A program made the position numbers and the translations under genes. Under the pieces are notes generated by a model that made no database searches, had not been told where the DNA came from, and was given only the letters and a program-made list of their open reading frames with translations. Positions 38,197 to 51,260 of a DNA stretch of 64,000 bases are shown here, one piece after another. The first letter of the stretch is position 1. The number at the start of each line of letters is the position of its first letter. The stretch comes from Cristatella mucedo (taxonomy: Eukaryota > Bryozoa > Phylactolaemata > Cristatellidae): positions 372,501 through 436,500 of the forward strand of contig WPIO01000084.1 of NCBI GenBank assembly GCA_009760855.2, in the 5' to 3' direction.

Positions 38197-38334
38197 TCCG
38201 GATATTTAGCAAGTAACTATATCCTGCTAGGGGCAGCTTTGGCAGAGTTCGTGGTCTCTATTTGGACATCGGTTCTCTGCTGCAAAGGTACATGTGGAAG
38301 CTGCGGAGATGGCACTATGACATATGCCAATCAG
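38197..38334 (+). CDS. MS4A-like gene, exon with TM4 and cysteine cluster
   Basis: The exon follows CTTATTTTTAG and ends at CAG|GTAAAG. It is 138 bases, 46 codons, phase 0. It reads SGYLASNYILLGAALAEFV and on through a fourth helix (ending WTSVLCCKG), directly followed by CGSCGDGTMTYANQ. The LLGAALAEF pattern with a membrane acidic residue near the middle, and a Cys-rich exit from TM4, resemble the fourth helix of MS4A-like proteins. Four cysteines (CC, then C and C) within ten residues at the membrane exit are plausible S-acylation sites. A LINE-B fragment begins about 55 bases after the donor, so the last intron is largely transposon sequence. Confidence 0.92.
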
Positions 38335-38389
38335 GTAAAGCTCATATAGGATGATTTGCTACGCTACGCTTGCTATTTATCTGTTCTAT

Positions 38390-38728
38390 TCCTCCGCAGA
38401 ATGACGGTTGGCGACAGAAGCTTTAGCTCTACCTGTCCTAGACTGTGGAATTTTCTTAAAAAAAGTTTCCGCAACGACAGCTACTCTTCTGCTGTCGAAT
38501 ATAGCTCATCCTTTTTAGTTGTCCTGAGTTACTACTTCCATGTCACTCGCTACCACAACTGCTCTCCTGACTCTGCTGCTTACTTTTTGTTGTTGCATGA
38601 GATGAAGTCTGTTGGCTACGAATGCCCACCGACAGCCGCTTAGGCTGTAATTGTGCTTGACACAACTTCCCTGCGTAACACTTACATAGTTTTTGTGGCT
38701 TTACGAAGTTACAGACAGATATACATGC
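38390..38728 (+). mobile_element. LINE-B copy, 3' end, in the last intron
   Basis: The frame reads MTVGDRSFSSTCPRLWNFLK and FYYFHVTRYHNCSPDSA-like, then the terminal GTTACAGACAGATATACATG. It occupies most of the 530-base intron between the last two exons of the MS4A-like gene. Confidence 0.88.
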
Positions 38729-38864
38729 TTTTAACATGCATGCAGACATACATTTTAGTATGGAGGTGCATTAGCAATGCAAAAAAATGATTGATGTGGT
38801 AATCTGGCTGTTTTCTGACTTTCGGCTTTGGGATGGAGATTGTTGACTTTGTTTTCTGTAGCAG

Positions 38865-39098
38865 TCAGTTTATTTCGGAGCACAGCCATCTGGAGGACAT
38901 CAAGTCATGATTATGCCAAGCTCCGGATTTGCTGCGATGCAAACACACGCTATCAATTCCAACCAGGCCAATTTCAGCCAGGTGTTCACTTCAGCCGGAC
39001 TACCTTCAGGATTCGTACCAACAGAAATTGGTGCTGTTGAGAACAAAAGCGGTTTGCTGACTGAGGGAGGTCAGCAAGAATTCCTAGCGTTTAATTGA
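38865..39098 (+). CDS. MS4A-like gene, last coding exon (cytoplasmic tail and stop)
   Basis: The exon follows TTTTCTGTAGCAG and has 77 codons plus TGA. It begins SVYFGAQPSGGHQVMIMPSS and ends GGQQEFLAFN. The tail is polar, rich in Gln, Gly, Ser and Asn, with no further hydrophobic segment, as expected for a C-terminal cytoplasmic tail. A second AG four bases later (CAGTCAG) would shift the frame, so the first is taken. I see no clear AATAAA signal shortly after the stop, so the 3' UTR end is not placed. Confidence 0.88.
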   Translation, partial: SVYFGAQPSGGHQVMIMPSSGFAAMQTHAINSNQANFSQVFTSAGLPSGFVPTEIGAVENKSGLLTEGGQQEFLAFN

Positions 39099-40268
39099 AA
39101 CTAGATTCTCAACTCTGTCACCAGCGGCAGTTATTTAGCGTCCGTTTTCATCTCAGCTAATGACACAACTGTTCCGCTTACTTACTTACTGCTCTGCTAC
39201 CGGTAAACTTGTGTTTGCTATGCACGTACGCTTATTTGATGTCCGGGGCATAATTCAGGTCATGCTAATAGTTGGGATCTAACGCGCGGTAGGTTCTAAG
39301 TGTGTTGTCGTGTGCTTTTGCACTCTGGCGGAAGATTTATATTTGAGTGCTTTTGCTTCTCCGCTAGGATTGAGTATGTCATTAACTCATGTTTATTGAT
39401 GTTCTTGAAGCAGATTTTGACAACCTGGTTGACGAAGTAGTTCTTGTAGACTTACAAATAATCTAACTATGGCTCTTACGTCGCTATGCTCATAATTAGA
39501 GTAAAATTAGTTTTAACATAGTGGATTAAAATACTAAGAATTTGTGGAATTATTAAGTGCTCTCATGTGTGGATACTTTGCCTTTAGTGAGTAAGTTTAA
39601 AATACCTTTGACGAGTACGTGTTTTCGCAGACACTGCATAGATGTTTTAGCCAACAGAATCCGTAGGCAGGGGCCTTAAAACTGAAGAAACAACAAAAGA
39701 GTGACACCAGCTGGTAGCATTCAATTGGCCTCTGAGATTTCCGGTAGCCCTACGAAGCTGCCGGCCACCGAACATCCAGCATGGGACGACCGCGCTTAAA
39801 GAACGGCTGCAGAGCCCGGTAACAAGGAGCAACAGGTGAAACCAATTTCGCAGCTCCTGAGAAGGTCCAACATGGTTTCCTTTCCTTTGATAAAGTTAAA
39901 TAGGAGCGGGTGAGGTGCCCACCCCAAGAGCCACCGTATTGTCGGTATCAAGAGATAGGCAATAGTTTTTTAAGTGACAAGCGTTTGCTGGAGCGATAAA
40001 AGTAATAGCTTTGGTCATGGAGCTACACAAGGCTTGCTAGACTGCTCGAATTTTTTTTTGAGGCTAACTGTTTTTTTTTAGCTATATTGAAGGTGTATAA
40101 ACTACGGCGTGCTTTCGGCCAAAAGCTCTCTGAAAATTGAATCCGTCATAATTTTAGCATGCATTCACATAGTCGTGAGTTGCAGCAGACTTTCAAAGCG
40201 CACTTTCACAGAGTCTCTCAACTGAGCAGCAAACAATTTTCGAAGTTGGATTTGGAATTTATAATGAG
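39099..40268. other. Region downstream of the MS4A-like stop codon
   Basis: This presumably contains the 3' UTR. I could not place a polyadenylation site with confidence, and no other gene is visible. Confidence 0.45.
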
Positions 40269-40269
40269 A

Positions 40270-40515
40270 TAATAATGATAATAATAATAATGCACTTGAT
40301 AAAGCGCCCTCAGAGAACCTAATCTCTTTCTAGGCGCTTTACATTTGCTGCAAAGGGATATGCAATTGAATGGTAAGTAAAATCGTGCTTGAAAAACAAA
40401 CAAAATGAATAACATGGTTAGGGGTGACATACACAGGGTCAGCATGCAAATGTGGTTAGTGGCAGCATGCACAGTGTCAGCACGCATAAGCACAATATGT
40501 CATATAAGTGACAGG
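40270..40515 (-). mobile_element. LINE-A copy, 3' UTR only
   Basis: An (ATT)n tail complement is followed by TGCACTTGATAAAGCGCCCT and the 3' UTR up to GTCAGCACGCATAAGCAC. High similarity to other copies suggests a younger insertion. Confidence 0.9.
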
Positions 40516-43500
40516 GCAACGGAACTTAAAAGAGTAAATTCAGACTCTGTGCCATTCAGGTAGGTCAATAATTTGAAGGCTGTGACTAGATGTTTTAGCC
40601 AAAATATCACCATTTTACCGATTTGATTGCGGAGTTAAAACAGAGATAGCAGCTTTTTTTTTATTTAGTTGAAGTAATCCCACACTTTCTATTTGACTTT
40701 CACCTTAAGAATCCAAAAGAAATTTCTGTTTTTTTACAGTGAAAATTAAAAAGCCTTTTAAAAACATGGCTCCATGCAATTAAGCAACGCAGAGAGGAAC
40801 AAATATATAGATGCGTTGGTTGGCAGATCCCATTGTCTGAGTAAGGAAATAGCTTCCTAAAACTGTTCAAAATCGTAAGCCTAAACTACCGTACGTAATA
40901 AACACGTTGTTTCAGAGATCCGCCACTAAAATTAATAACAAATGTGAGTTAGCTCACGAATAATTGTGAGCTCGAACCTAATTGCTCGGACTTGAACTGT
41001 CTACGATAAAGCGATGCCTATTAACTACCTATAACTGCATCCAAGTTTCATGATATCCTTTCTAAACTTGGATGACTCAGTCCTTGCATGTTATCTTGCA
41101 AGTTGGATCAAAACCTAGCTGCCGGAATTGCTTGACAAGAAAGCAAATACAGTTAGAAACCTTTACTTCTAATGAGTCATCAACGCCTAGTAATAAAAGT
41201 AATATTAACTGCTCAGTCATGTATCCTTGAATTTTGGGTCTTTAAGCGTCATCGCAGCGCATACAATGTCCGCAGATTTTACCACTCTTGCTAACTCTTT
41301 CCGCTTTTTTCATACTCAGCTCCATTTCATTGAAAATTTAACTGAACTTGCATTCCTTTAATTCACTCTCGGCTTCAATCTAATGCTTCCAGAGCTTGAG
41401 ACTTGCTAAAAACTGACATCGTGACAACCATTGACTTGACTTCATTTAAAAAAGATGTAAAAGCCTACAACTTACTGAAGGTTTTGTTTTGTCCTAATAA
41501 ACTGACTGTTTGTCTCGTTCGTGTTATCACTAGTCAGTTGGCACGATAAACCGCCCTTAACATAGGCAATTGCGTGGAAATCGAGACTTTAAAACCCCTG
41601 TTTTTGTCCGGTATACCATTAGTCGTTTGTATCCAAATCCATGACAACGCCTTAGAAATTCGCAGAAACCGAATGAAAGCTGAAGTCGACAAACAGTTTG
41701 CGTAGCACCGATGGTACAGTTAAATATTTATCCCTTTTCATACTTCCGAAGTTGCTGAAACATAACGGTTAACTTACTTTAGTCGCAGAATTTATTTCCG
41801 TTAATATAAAACCTTCTTTATTTTCTACTAAACAGAATCTTTTTTATCTTTGGTTCGAAGTCCAGTTATTCATAATGGACATTAGTCACAGTTTATTACT
41901 CTCACGTTAAAGGCTCCAGCTTCAATTCTTATATTTCTGACTTCCTCTTAGTCATTTGCATCACGTGAAACTCATATTTTCAAGTTATATATAATTTCTC
42001 ACTGCCAATTTAAATGACGATCTGATGAAATTCACTGCCCCACACTTAATTAACTGAGTCGATCTGCTTGCTGGCATGCGTTCAATCCCAATGATGCAGG
42101 AAAAACCCTCAACCAAACTTTCAGTTTATAAGCACCAAGAGCCTGGAATTTGCTTCGGCATTCCTTCGGGGTTTGTACTGAATTTGCATCGTTTAGGTTT
42201 CTATTAATGACGTTTTAGCCCTACTTAGGTATTAATTGTTTAATTGAGCACGTTCTTTGCACCTCGTATCTTTGCAGTGTTACTTTGCTTGAAAATACAT
42301 TAGTTGCATGATTTAATGAACGTCACAAAACAAAGTGTCCACTAATCGTTATCCTCGAGTGCCTTCTATTCTGGAATATAAAGTTGGTATAAGCGCGGTA
42401 CACGTGTGCATTATGTAGGTGTCTGGACAATATCTTGCCTGCCGAAAATTTATCTCCTGGACCAATTTTTGCACAGCAGCTGGATAAACAAAATATTTTT
42501 AAGTTGGTGTGCGAGAAACCTATTACTGTAATAATCATTGCTAACGTCCCATCTACTAGGGACCTTATTAACATCGTAATCTGTCATGCCTAGATTCTCA
42601 TAGTTTCTAGCTGATACAAATGAAAAAGGTGTGCTTAAAATGACCATACAAAGCAACCGTCAAAACAGGAATTGGTTTCTCCGCCTGTAGTTTCGTAATT
42701 ATTGTAAGTCTTATAAAGGCGCGTTAATTTAAGGTAAGATCATAATTTACAGACTAATCTTGATATTACCAAACAAATTAATGCTTGGCTAGCAATTTAT
42801 TATCTACCTAACCACTTTAACAATCCACTGCAAGATCCCGTCGCAGAGCATCTACAAACTCCAAGTAGGTACGATTTGAACCAATTAGTGACCGGATCCC
42901 GATATATTTGTCCATAAGGGACGACATCTCTAATCGCCCGTCTTTTCTATGCATTCCTTGTTTAGGCCTGTCTCCATTGAACTCATAGCTGCATTTTTCC
43001 ATAGCGCAGAAGATCAAAATTCCTATTAAACCACTCCAAAATGTTTTCTGAAGTTTATGGCTTAGTCAAAGCTTATCCTAAGTATTTTGGAGCCGCATCC
43101 TACCAATCAGAAATGTGTACACTCCTCTAAAAGCCAATGGAGTTAGGACACGCATTTAAAAAAGCCAATACTAGACCAGAGGAGTAGAAAAAGCATTTTG
43201 ACGATCTTCGTCCTGCCATTCCTCAACGAGACATTTAAATAATTAAGTGGATGGCTATTAGCAATACGACTTCATCATCGTATCTGATTTCGCTAATGAA
43301 AACTCAATCGTGGCCTAGAGCTACAAAGCTCTCCAGAAAGGGCATGCTGCACGATTAAACTCACGTTAGAAGTAACGTTGTTAAAAACTAGAGATTACCT
43401 AACGGTTCCTATAGATGGCTCATAGGAATTTGGCAAAATAGACTGCCGAGTTCCCTGCCGTAATGCTAACCAAGCCTTACTATATGGAGAGCTGTGCTAA

Positions 43501-45878
43501 TATTAAAGCAGTGATCACTAATAGATATGAGCTTGTTTATTATATAGATGGTTGTCATCACCAGGTAAATTCTAAAACTATGGGTTAACTCTTGGCTTGA
43601 TCTTGTGCCTCTTTTTTTGACTAATTTTATTTTCGCCAACCGCAGCTTTGATTAACCAGTATATCTTAGCTGCTCAGTTGCCCAATTTGCAGCTGGGTAA
43701 CTGGGCAACACACTCTCTTGTCGGCTCTCGTAGCTTCACTCGCTTCCAACAACCTGACTTTGATACCTCAGTGATTCTACACGAATGGGCTAAAGCACCT
43801 CAGGGATTCCAATCCTGTTCCTTTCCTTCACCATAAATTAAAGTCTTTTGGTAATTGGACATTATTCTGGAATAGGTCGATATCTCTAGGTGCTGCTAAC
43901 GGCTTCTATCACCAAATGCGTTAATTTTATGCATTTGAATCTAAGCTAAAATAGTGCCGGTTTTACTTAGCTATAAATGAGGCTGAGAGAACTCTAAAAA
44001 TAACAATAATGTTATTCCATTTGCGTTGAGCTCAATGTGAAATAAAATTACCAATAAGTAGACTCCCTACAATCTCAAAGTTGAATGCCTAGCAGGTGAA
44101 ATAAAACCAAAAGAATCTGATGACCTCTGGCTAATAGAGTCCACGGTAAGTTATGTGCATGGCTATTTTACTGGCAACACTTAAAGCACACGGACGAAAC
44201 AGTGACTTTATTGGGGTACAGGATAGCAACCCATTACTCTAGTTCTTAGACAAATTTCGTTTCGCTAACTCAGGATATTGCTTTTCATAAGCTAGCTTAA
44301 AAGCTGATAAACACTGATTATTTTGTTTTCCTCTTGCTCTTAAACCACTTAGGGAATAAGAGCTTAGTAAAATCTTTGACAATAGCTATAGCTTGCAATG
44401 GTCTGACCAGGACATTGGCAGAACTCAGGGATCCTCGCAGAACGTAGCATTTTCTTCGGCAGTTACAAAGTAGAACATGGAAGTTACTATAGGCTACTCC
44501 TTTGGGTTGTCTGCAAGCTGAAAAGCTTGAATAATGTATTAACATTAGTTTGAGGATCACGATATGCATTTCAATTCGAGGGAATTATTATTTCAAGTGT
44601 TATTTTAATGATGCAAACTTTTTTAAATATTTCTATTTTTCTCTTTAAGCAGCTCAGAATATGTATTCCTTGTTGCATTCCTCAATATTTATTTTGCTTT
44701 GAAAGATGGACACTAGGTAGCATAGTAATTGATTTTGCGTGTTTAATAATTTATCAAAATTTCCAGCACATGATAGCTTAAAAATACAGAAATAGTAATA
44801 GATGAATGTCTAAAAATGGAAAAATACCGATATTCCAGAAAAATATTATTTGCATGTTCTTAAAGTCATTAAATGCGACAGCTGTCAAATCAAACAATTG
44901 ACTAGGTTTTCCCTTATGTTCTACGTTTTTAGGTCCTCCACCATATCTTTAACACGATATTGCTTCCACCAAAATGGCTAAAATAGATTCTTCCAGCTAC
45001 AAATACTATGCATCGGCTTTCAATATCCTAACGAACAAAAATAAGTAAAGTTTGAGGTCGCATGTTAAATTGAAAAGATAATTTTTTATTTGGAATAGCA
45101 TCTCTCGAAAGTGCAAATATTCTGCCTTCCTATCAATTCCATGGTGGTAACTAAGTGATGTTGAATGAGCACAGTAAAATAAAGAATTGGAGAAATTAGC
45201 TTGCCACTCGCTGATTTTTGCTTCAACCGTAATTAATTGCAACATGTTGCAACATGTGCCTCAAGTTCAACTGCAATACAGTGGCGATGCATTGTTTTGC
45301 CAAATACATCTTTACACCACTATAGTTTTCATCATATCCGCAGTTATTGTGAATGCTCTGTTTCCTTTGTATAGATAGATTTCTGACTGTGATTCATTTT
45401 ATACGCACTAAATGTGTACTATCGGTTTTGGCACGTCTACATGCCCTTCGACTTCCTTATCACAGCTCTCACACAAGCTTGCAGTAAATTCATTATCTTC
45501 ATTCCTGCTTGCAAGCACACATGACGCATAGATGAGTTAAATGTCCAATGGGTTAAATGTCCAATGAGTTAATAGTCCAAGCCGCCATGAAAAAGATTGA
45601 AATTGAGTTATGGTTAAAATTCATAGAAATATGCGAGAAAAGCTATTGAGCTCCAATATAAGCAAAAACTGCGTTATTAGTAATTTAAAACTGCCACTTC
45701 GAGAATAAGTTTGACCCTTATAGCCTTCCGCATTCTTTTGCAGCGAAACAACAAAATTCACCTAATTTGAGACTGCCATGATCGTTTTCTTTCAATTCTA
45801 TTAACGCAATTAGGTAGCCACATGATTACTTGTTGCGGCTATTGTGACAGGCAGACAAATATATAAATAGACACCAGC

Positions 45879-45880
<2 letters not shown>
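40516..45880. other. Intergenic sequence, mostly unrecognised
   Basis: This is AT-rich. Possible very old LINE traces lie near 41360-41470 and 42060-42200 (AWN-like motifs). A short imperfect tandem repeat of TTAAATGTCCAATGGG lies at about 45536-45575. There is no supported gene. Confidence 0.4.
42810..43030 (-). mobile_element. Possible RT fragment of a LINE
   Basis: In one minus frame the sequence reads DPVTNWFKSYLLG, resembling the WFKSYLSxR segment that precedes GVPQGS in LINE reverse transcriptases. The rest is too decayed to assign. Confidence 0.35.

Positions 45881-45953
<73 letters not shown>
45881..45953. repeat. (CA)n microsatellite
   Basis: An uninterrupted CA run ends about 105 bases before copy 1 of the segmental duplication becomes alignable. 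Confidence 0.97.
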
Positions 45954-45959
<6 letters not shown>

Positions 45960-46611
45960 TACGTAGAAGTAAGTGTGGGTATATATGCATATATGATTTT
46001 CTCGTTCAATGTTAAAAGCTTAAAGGCAGTCAGCTGTATATTTGAACTCGAGTTCTCAACGAGAATACATTTCATGGCGGGCGTAATTCATCAAGGGTAA
46101 GAGGCCTAATAAATCTAAACACTATAAAGTTTCAAAGTTAAAAAAGCACTGCACGAACACGCCATGTTTTAGTCATTTATCAGCTAGCACAGTTTTGTTG
46201 GATGACCATGTCGTGTTAAAGAAAGATTCGCTTCCATGAAGTTTGAGTCCAAGAAGTGCCCCTCACTGTTTATTTAGTAGCTGAATAGTTTTGGATTACA
46301 CGATATTACTAAGGTAATATGGTTGTAATACATGACTGATTGCTATAATAGTAGGCTACTCTCAGGCTAACAACTCGAGCAGAACACCTTTAAACGCTCG
46401 AAGTGGCAATATGTCTTTACCAATCATTGCACAAACTCTGTTTAAGCACAACATAAAATGACTACAGCTGCAATTACTATATAATAATTTGATTTATCGT
46501 TCACTGTTAATAATTTCAACGATAATAGAGTAAAGGAATTAATCATACAATGTGGGATGTAAGTTTGATTTTCGATAAAGAACTACATTAGTGGATTAAC
46601 CAGGCTCGTTA

Positions 46612-46680
46612 GAATTGTGGTAGACGAGTCTAAACGGCTGTCACCACCCCAAACAGTTCTTAAGCATATAATAAGCATAG
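46612..46680 (-). mobile_element. SINE-A fragment shared by duplication copies
   Basis: GAGTCTAAACGGCTGTCACC matches the SINE-A body. The same fragment lies at the homologous site near 56095-56170, so it predates the duplication. Confidence 0.6.
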
Positions 46681-47784
46681 CTAAAATTATTTTTTATGCA
46701 GCATAACGAATAGATGACGTCCTCTTCTGGTCATTCTTTGTTCGTGCTGGCTATCAAACTCAAGCTCTGGAAAGCTCAATAACGCATTTCTCACGTATTG
46801 CTACTTACAAGAGATGTTGCACTGAATAAGCTTGTCCTGTCAGTCTTAGTCGGCCTTTCTAGGCGCTATTCTGATTATAGCCATATGCGACAATTTGGGA
46901 GCGATCCAGTAAATAGTATGACGGAGGTTCTTGTGTATACATTTCTTGACGCACAATTCTGACTTCCAATTTTGAAAGCTAACTTTTTGCATTGTATCAC
47001 ATAAGCTAACCCCAAAATACCTTGAGCGTAGAATCGGGCCTATTCTATGAGGTTTCCTAAATTTAAGATGCTGAACACATACCGATTTATTTATAGTCTT
47101 CGCAAACACGATGCAACAGTTCTATTATTAAGCCAATGCTGCTGATCATGAATCAGGGCTGTTCTTGTATTGACTAGTGCAACAGATGATAGTAACTGGA
47201 CTGACGTGAATGGGTTCAACTATCCTAGTTATAGCCAAAATTTGTCGCATCTTGTATGACGTTTTTTGTTTAATATGTCTAGAGGCTCTTTAAATCGAGC
47301 CAATGCCTATGTGTATTCAAGAAATGCGTTTCCTTAAAATGTTTCCCCTTTTTCTGTTATTGAGAAACTTCAAGAATTTCAAAAAATAAATTCATGCTCA
47401 GACAATTGTATTTACATGCAGTTTACGAAACTTTAAAGCATTGCATCTAATGCTTTCTTTAGAGCACAGCTACCTACGTTTTGAGGCATTAGCCATTACT
47501 AAGAGATTCATTGATACAAGTATCGATGTAAAGATTTCAGTTACAAATAAACGTTGTTTCATACTAATTTACCACAGGGATGAAATTTAAATGATTATCA
47601 TGTGAAGCGAGTGATTAATCCTCCGCTATTAGTACAGTAAAAGCCTACAATGTTCCTCCAATTCTATCTAAATAAAGCTTTAGAATAAAACAACATTTTT
47701 ATCCTTAAATATGAATAGTTACGCATTTAAAGCTATTTTCATCCTTAAAATTGCATTTTAATGAGGTCATTTATAATATTTTAG

Positions 47785-47937
47785 TGCTTTATTGTGACAA
47801 TGATGGCAACCCAATATCCAGGCGCCATTCTTAATGATAGCAGGAAATTGAATGACTTCCGGCATGCCGGTGGTATTGGAAATTCGTTCGTCGAACCCAG
47901 TCAACCTAAATGAAAGTCAAAAGAAAATTATTAAATT
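47785..47937 (+). pseudogene. Paralogous MS4A-like first coding exon, broken (copy 1)
   Basis: This exon aligns along its whole length with 57447-57598 and keeps the TATAATATTTTAG acceptor, the double ATG (47800) and the GTGAGT donor at 47938. It starts MMATQYPGAI, but one extra base after the tenth codon shifts the frame. In the restored register a TGA also replaces the codon that is CCA (Pro) in the other copy. Both the frameshift and the stop are visible directly. The downstream duplicated intron ends near 51.26 kb and no second exon is seen before the next copy begins, so this gene copy appears truncated as well as broken. Confidence 0.75.
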
Positions 47938-48249
47938 GTGAGTTATTTTAGGCGGCACCTCGACATATTTTCATGGAAATAATATGCAAGTACAGGTATG
48001 AAATACCAAGGAAGTGACGGAAAATAATTTCTGAGACATTACTTTGCTACATAGTTAAAAATGAATTGAATATAACACATGCTTACATTTTTCTCTGGCC
48101 GATGCGCATATAATATTTATTAATGCATAAACCTTCAGCTGTATAGGTAATCTAAATCTACTTATTAGGTACTTCACCGAGGGTGAGAAGGAGAACGCTT
48201 TTCAGCTGATAAGAAGCGCAAATCACGCCCAGTAGCAGTATTAATAAGC

Positions 48250-48900
48250 ACAACAAAGATGATGTAACAAAAAAGCCTAACCACCGAAGACTATGAGGAA
48301 TCTTGCTTTTTAAATGCGATTAAGTTGGTGGACATCGTGACGCAATTCAGCGAGAGTTCGGGTTAGACGTGCATAGGAGCTACAGGCTAGGTCACCAATT
48401 AAAATATTTTACTTTGAGATGCTAAGGAATGACCGGACTCAGACGAGCGAGTCCTACAACGGATGGCTCATGTTTTACGCATTTCATGTAAATCAAGTAT
48501 AGCATGAGTGCAAAGAAAGATAAAAAACGAGTAACTGGATCTTAAGGCCTATGCACTGCTTAATGGGAATCTAATAAATGCAAGCTATCGTGTGAGGCAG
48601 TTGCAGTGCTTGTGACAGACAAGCGTAGCAGCCGAGTTCTGTACCGGCAATCACGCTGGCAGAACGACATCAAATTAGAGAGACATAGGAGTCTGGGGAT
48701 ACTTGTCCATTTAATCTACTTTGGCTGCCGTACACAGTCTCCTACCAAATGCCATCGCCGTGAAAAGCTCAGTAGAGTAGAATAAGCCCAAGTCCGTGGG
48801 TTATTCCGGTCTGTGACTCAGAGGAGAGGAGCAGTTATAGACGACAGAGCAGTAGGGACATCGAGCTTTATTCTTACAAACATAGAGTCAATTTTCCATC
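48250..48900 (-). mobile_element. Old LINE-A-like copy within duplication copy 1
   Basis: TTTTTAAATGCGATTAAGTT and GTGACGCAATTCAGCGAGAG parallel the LINE-A C-terminal complement. The homologous stretch at 57960-58600 shows it was inserted before the duplication. Confidence 0.6.
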
Positions 48901-51260
48901 CAAGCCGCGCTCATATCACCTTCCAAAAATAATGATAGAAACCCCCTGTATTCTTTAACGTAAATATGTCAGATGGGGTTTTTACAGAAATGCATATCCA
49001 GCGTAAAATCTGTTTTTCCTAAGAGGTCACCCATCCTGATTGGTGGTACACTAATGTCACGCAATCGGGTATTGTACGTTACTACCCCACACAGAAAGTA
49101 GTAAGGGTTGTTCGGATCGGGTGAATGCTTGCCCAAGTTTCATGCCGTTGGCATCGTTAGTCGCACCACCCACTGCTAGCCTTGAACTGGTCATCATCAG
49201 AGCCAGCACTGCAAAATCAGCACACAAGACGTCAATAACTGAAAGTAAGACTCTGTCGTTCCTCTCATAAACCTTGACTGAAGATTATGTTCTTGCACAA
49301 GTATGGCAGCAGCTCTATGTCAGCAGCTGCCTTAAGTCATGGCCTCTTAGCAAGAAATTTGTGAATCACATGCAGCTCAAGTGCCGGCATAAGCACAGCC
49401 AGGTCGAGGCTCTCCTTTAGCTCTGCTATCACACAGGGGCACAATAAATCGGTCTATATCCTTGGTCGAGACCTTCCGATTCACCATATAACCTCAAAAT
49501 TGCTAATGAGATATGTGGCCCGTGCTTGGGTCAGAACTGAAGTCTTCAGTTTCCCAGCGCTTCTAGTGGCGGCAAAAATCCTTGCCAAGTATTTGAAATG
49601 AATCGCACATTACCCTGAGCCAAAGTCGCTTCAGATTAATACATTGCTGGAGTATTCCTATGATATAGAGAATTTAATTGCATAAATTGCTTCCGTTTTG
49701 CGTTCTTTGTGGGGCTAGGAGCAATGTGCAATGTGGACGCTCAGAAAGTGCATAAGGTGAGCAGCACAGATTGCAAATCTTTCAGGCACCTAGATACCTA
49801 CCAGCCGGAAAACGTTCCAAAAGGCCATTGAACTAACGGATATGGCGGCTGCCTCGCTACAGAAATTATTATATATTGAGAACAACCTACCAAGAAATTT
49901 GAACTCTTGCAAGGGTCAGTCAATGCAATGCGATTAGTGACTAGCCTGGGTTTGCCTACCCAGGGATTCAAGGAGCAAGAAAAGGCCCAGCCACTGAAGC
50001 TTCCTGGAGCTCGTTATCTTTAAGTGTTAAGGAGACTTCAAGCTCACCCCCAGCCTACTCAAGGAAGCCCAGTGCAATAATTCAATAATCAGTCACGACA
50101 TTAATTTGGACAACATTCACGTAAACGGTCACTCTAGAACCAAACCTCTCGAGGTCGAGTAAGTACAGTCAAGTTGAAAATTACAGCATAATGGGTGACA
50201 TGACGCACGACACAACCGAAACAAAGCAGATGAATCGTGAAAATCGTTCACTCAGGTCAAGCCAATTGTGCTGAGTGAGGGATTCGTCGATCTGAAGCAT
50301 TTCACAAAAATCTGTGCTTATACTCTGTGCACTGCCATTTTGACGAGTCCTGTCCATTTGCCAATTACCTTATATGGGCCAATTGTGGCAGGGCCAATCT
50401 GAGCTGTAAAATTACAGCTTCGCATACCACTGTCATGCAAATTAAAAAAGGATGGCTTTTCACGGTAATTTTTGAGCTCTCTACCTCCAGCTAGCCCTAG
50501 TTGGAGCATCCAAAAAAAACGTAACGACATTTCTCTTCTTTAAATAAGTCAATAAAATGATCTACTTGGCCACGAGTTTATGCAAGCGCAACGATGATAG
50601 TCTCAGCAAGCAAAACAACATAGACTGGGACACCATCAGCGCGAGCTGGAGTTCCAAACAGGTCATGGCCTAGACTAGGAAACTGCACTTCTAGGTTGGA
50701 AGAGATGCAACGGTCTTCATTTATGTGACTGCCAAATTTCTTAGTCCACACATTGAAGGCATTGAGCATATTGAAGACAACAGAAGCACGACTGGACAAA
50801 AAATCAATACGAAATGCATTCTTAAATGCATGCTTTCATCGTACTTTGCCTATGTGTGGCATCTCATTGAAAAATTGTCATTAGTAATGCTCCAGCCACC
50901 GAAGGTGCTGCAAAAAATATCAGAATAATGTCTATGCTTTGCTATTAATTGATCACATCATGCGTACAATGACATATGTTCAATAATTTATCTGTCAACA
51001 ATTAAATATCCTACGAGATATCCTCGGCATTCAATATCAGTAATATTGCAAAGCTTGCTGCGAAAGTCTGGAAGATAGACTTTCAGAATTACGAACTCAT
51101 TCTCTTCAGACAGCAGCTGCACGCAATTTCTTTGAGGAATATATAAGGCACTCGAAACTAAAGAATTTCTGGACGCTTTCCGATCTTGCAGCCATACAAG
51201 TAGATTCAATTTGAGCTAAGGTCGAAGCCTTGACAGCTATGACCCACTGTCCACGGTTGT

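Larger units (their letters stand above)
46060..51260 (+). repeat. Segmental duplication, copy 1
   Basis: It is collinear with 54980-62400 apart from insertions in copy 2. Matching landmarks include AGCACTGCACGAACA at 46147 with its partner at 55085, AACTGGACTGACGTGAATG at 47196 with its partner at 56859, and the exon at 47785. It also shares an old SINE-A fragment and a diverged LINE with copy 2, so those insertions predate the duplication. It lacks four elements found in copy 2 and has lost a block near 50.9-51.0 kb that copies 0 and 2 retain. After 51260 similarity to the other copies stops. Confidence 0.75.

Noticed and set aside
46846-47109. 87-codon minus frame upstream of the first-exon copy
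   Set aside because: The homologous stretch at 56.5-56.8 kb does not keep the frame, and nothing resembling a domain is visible.
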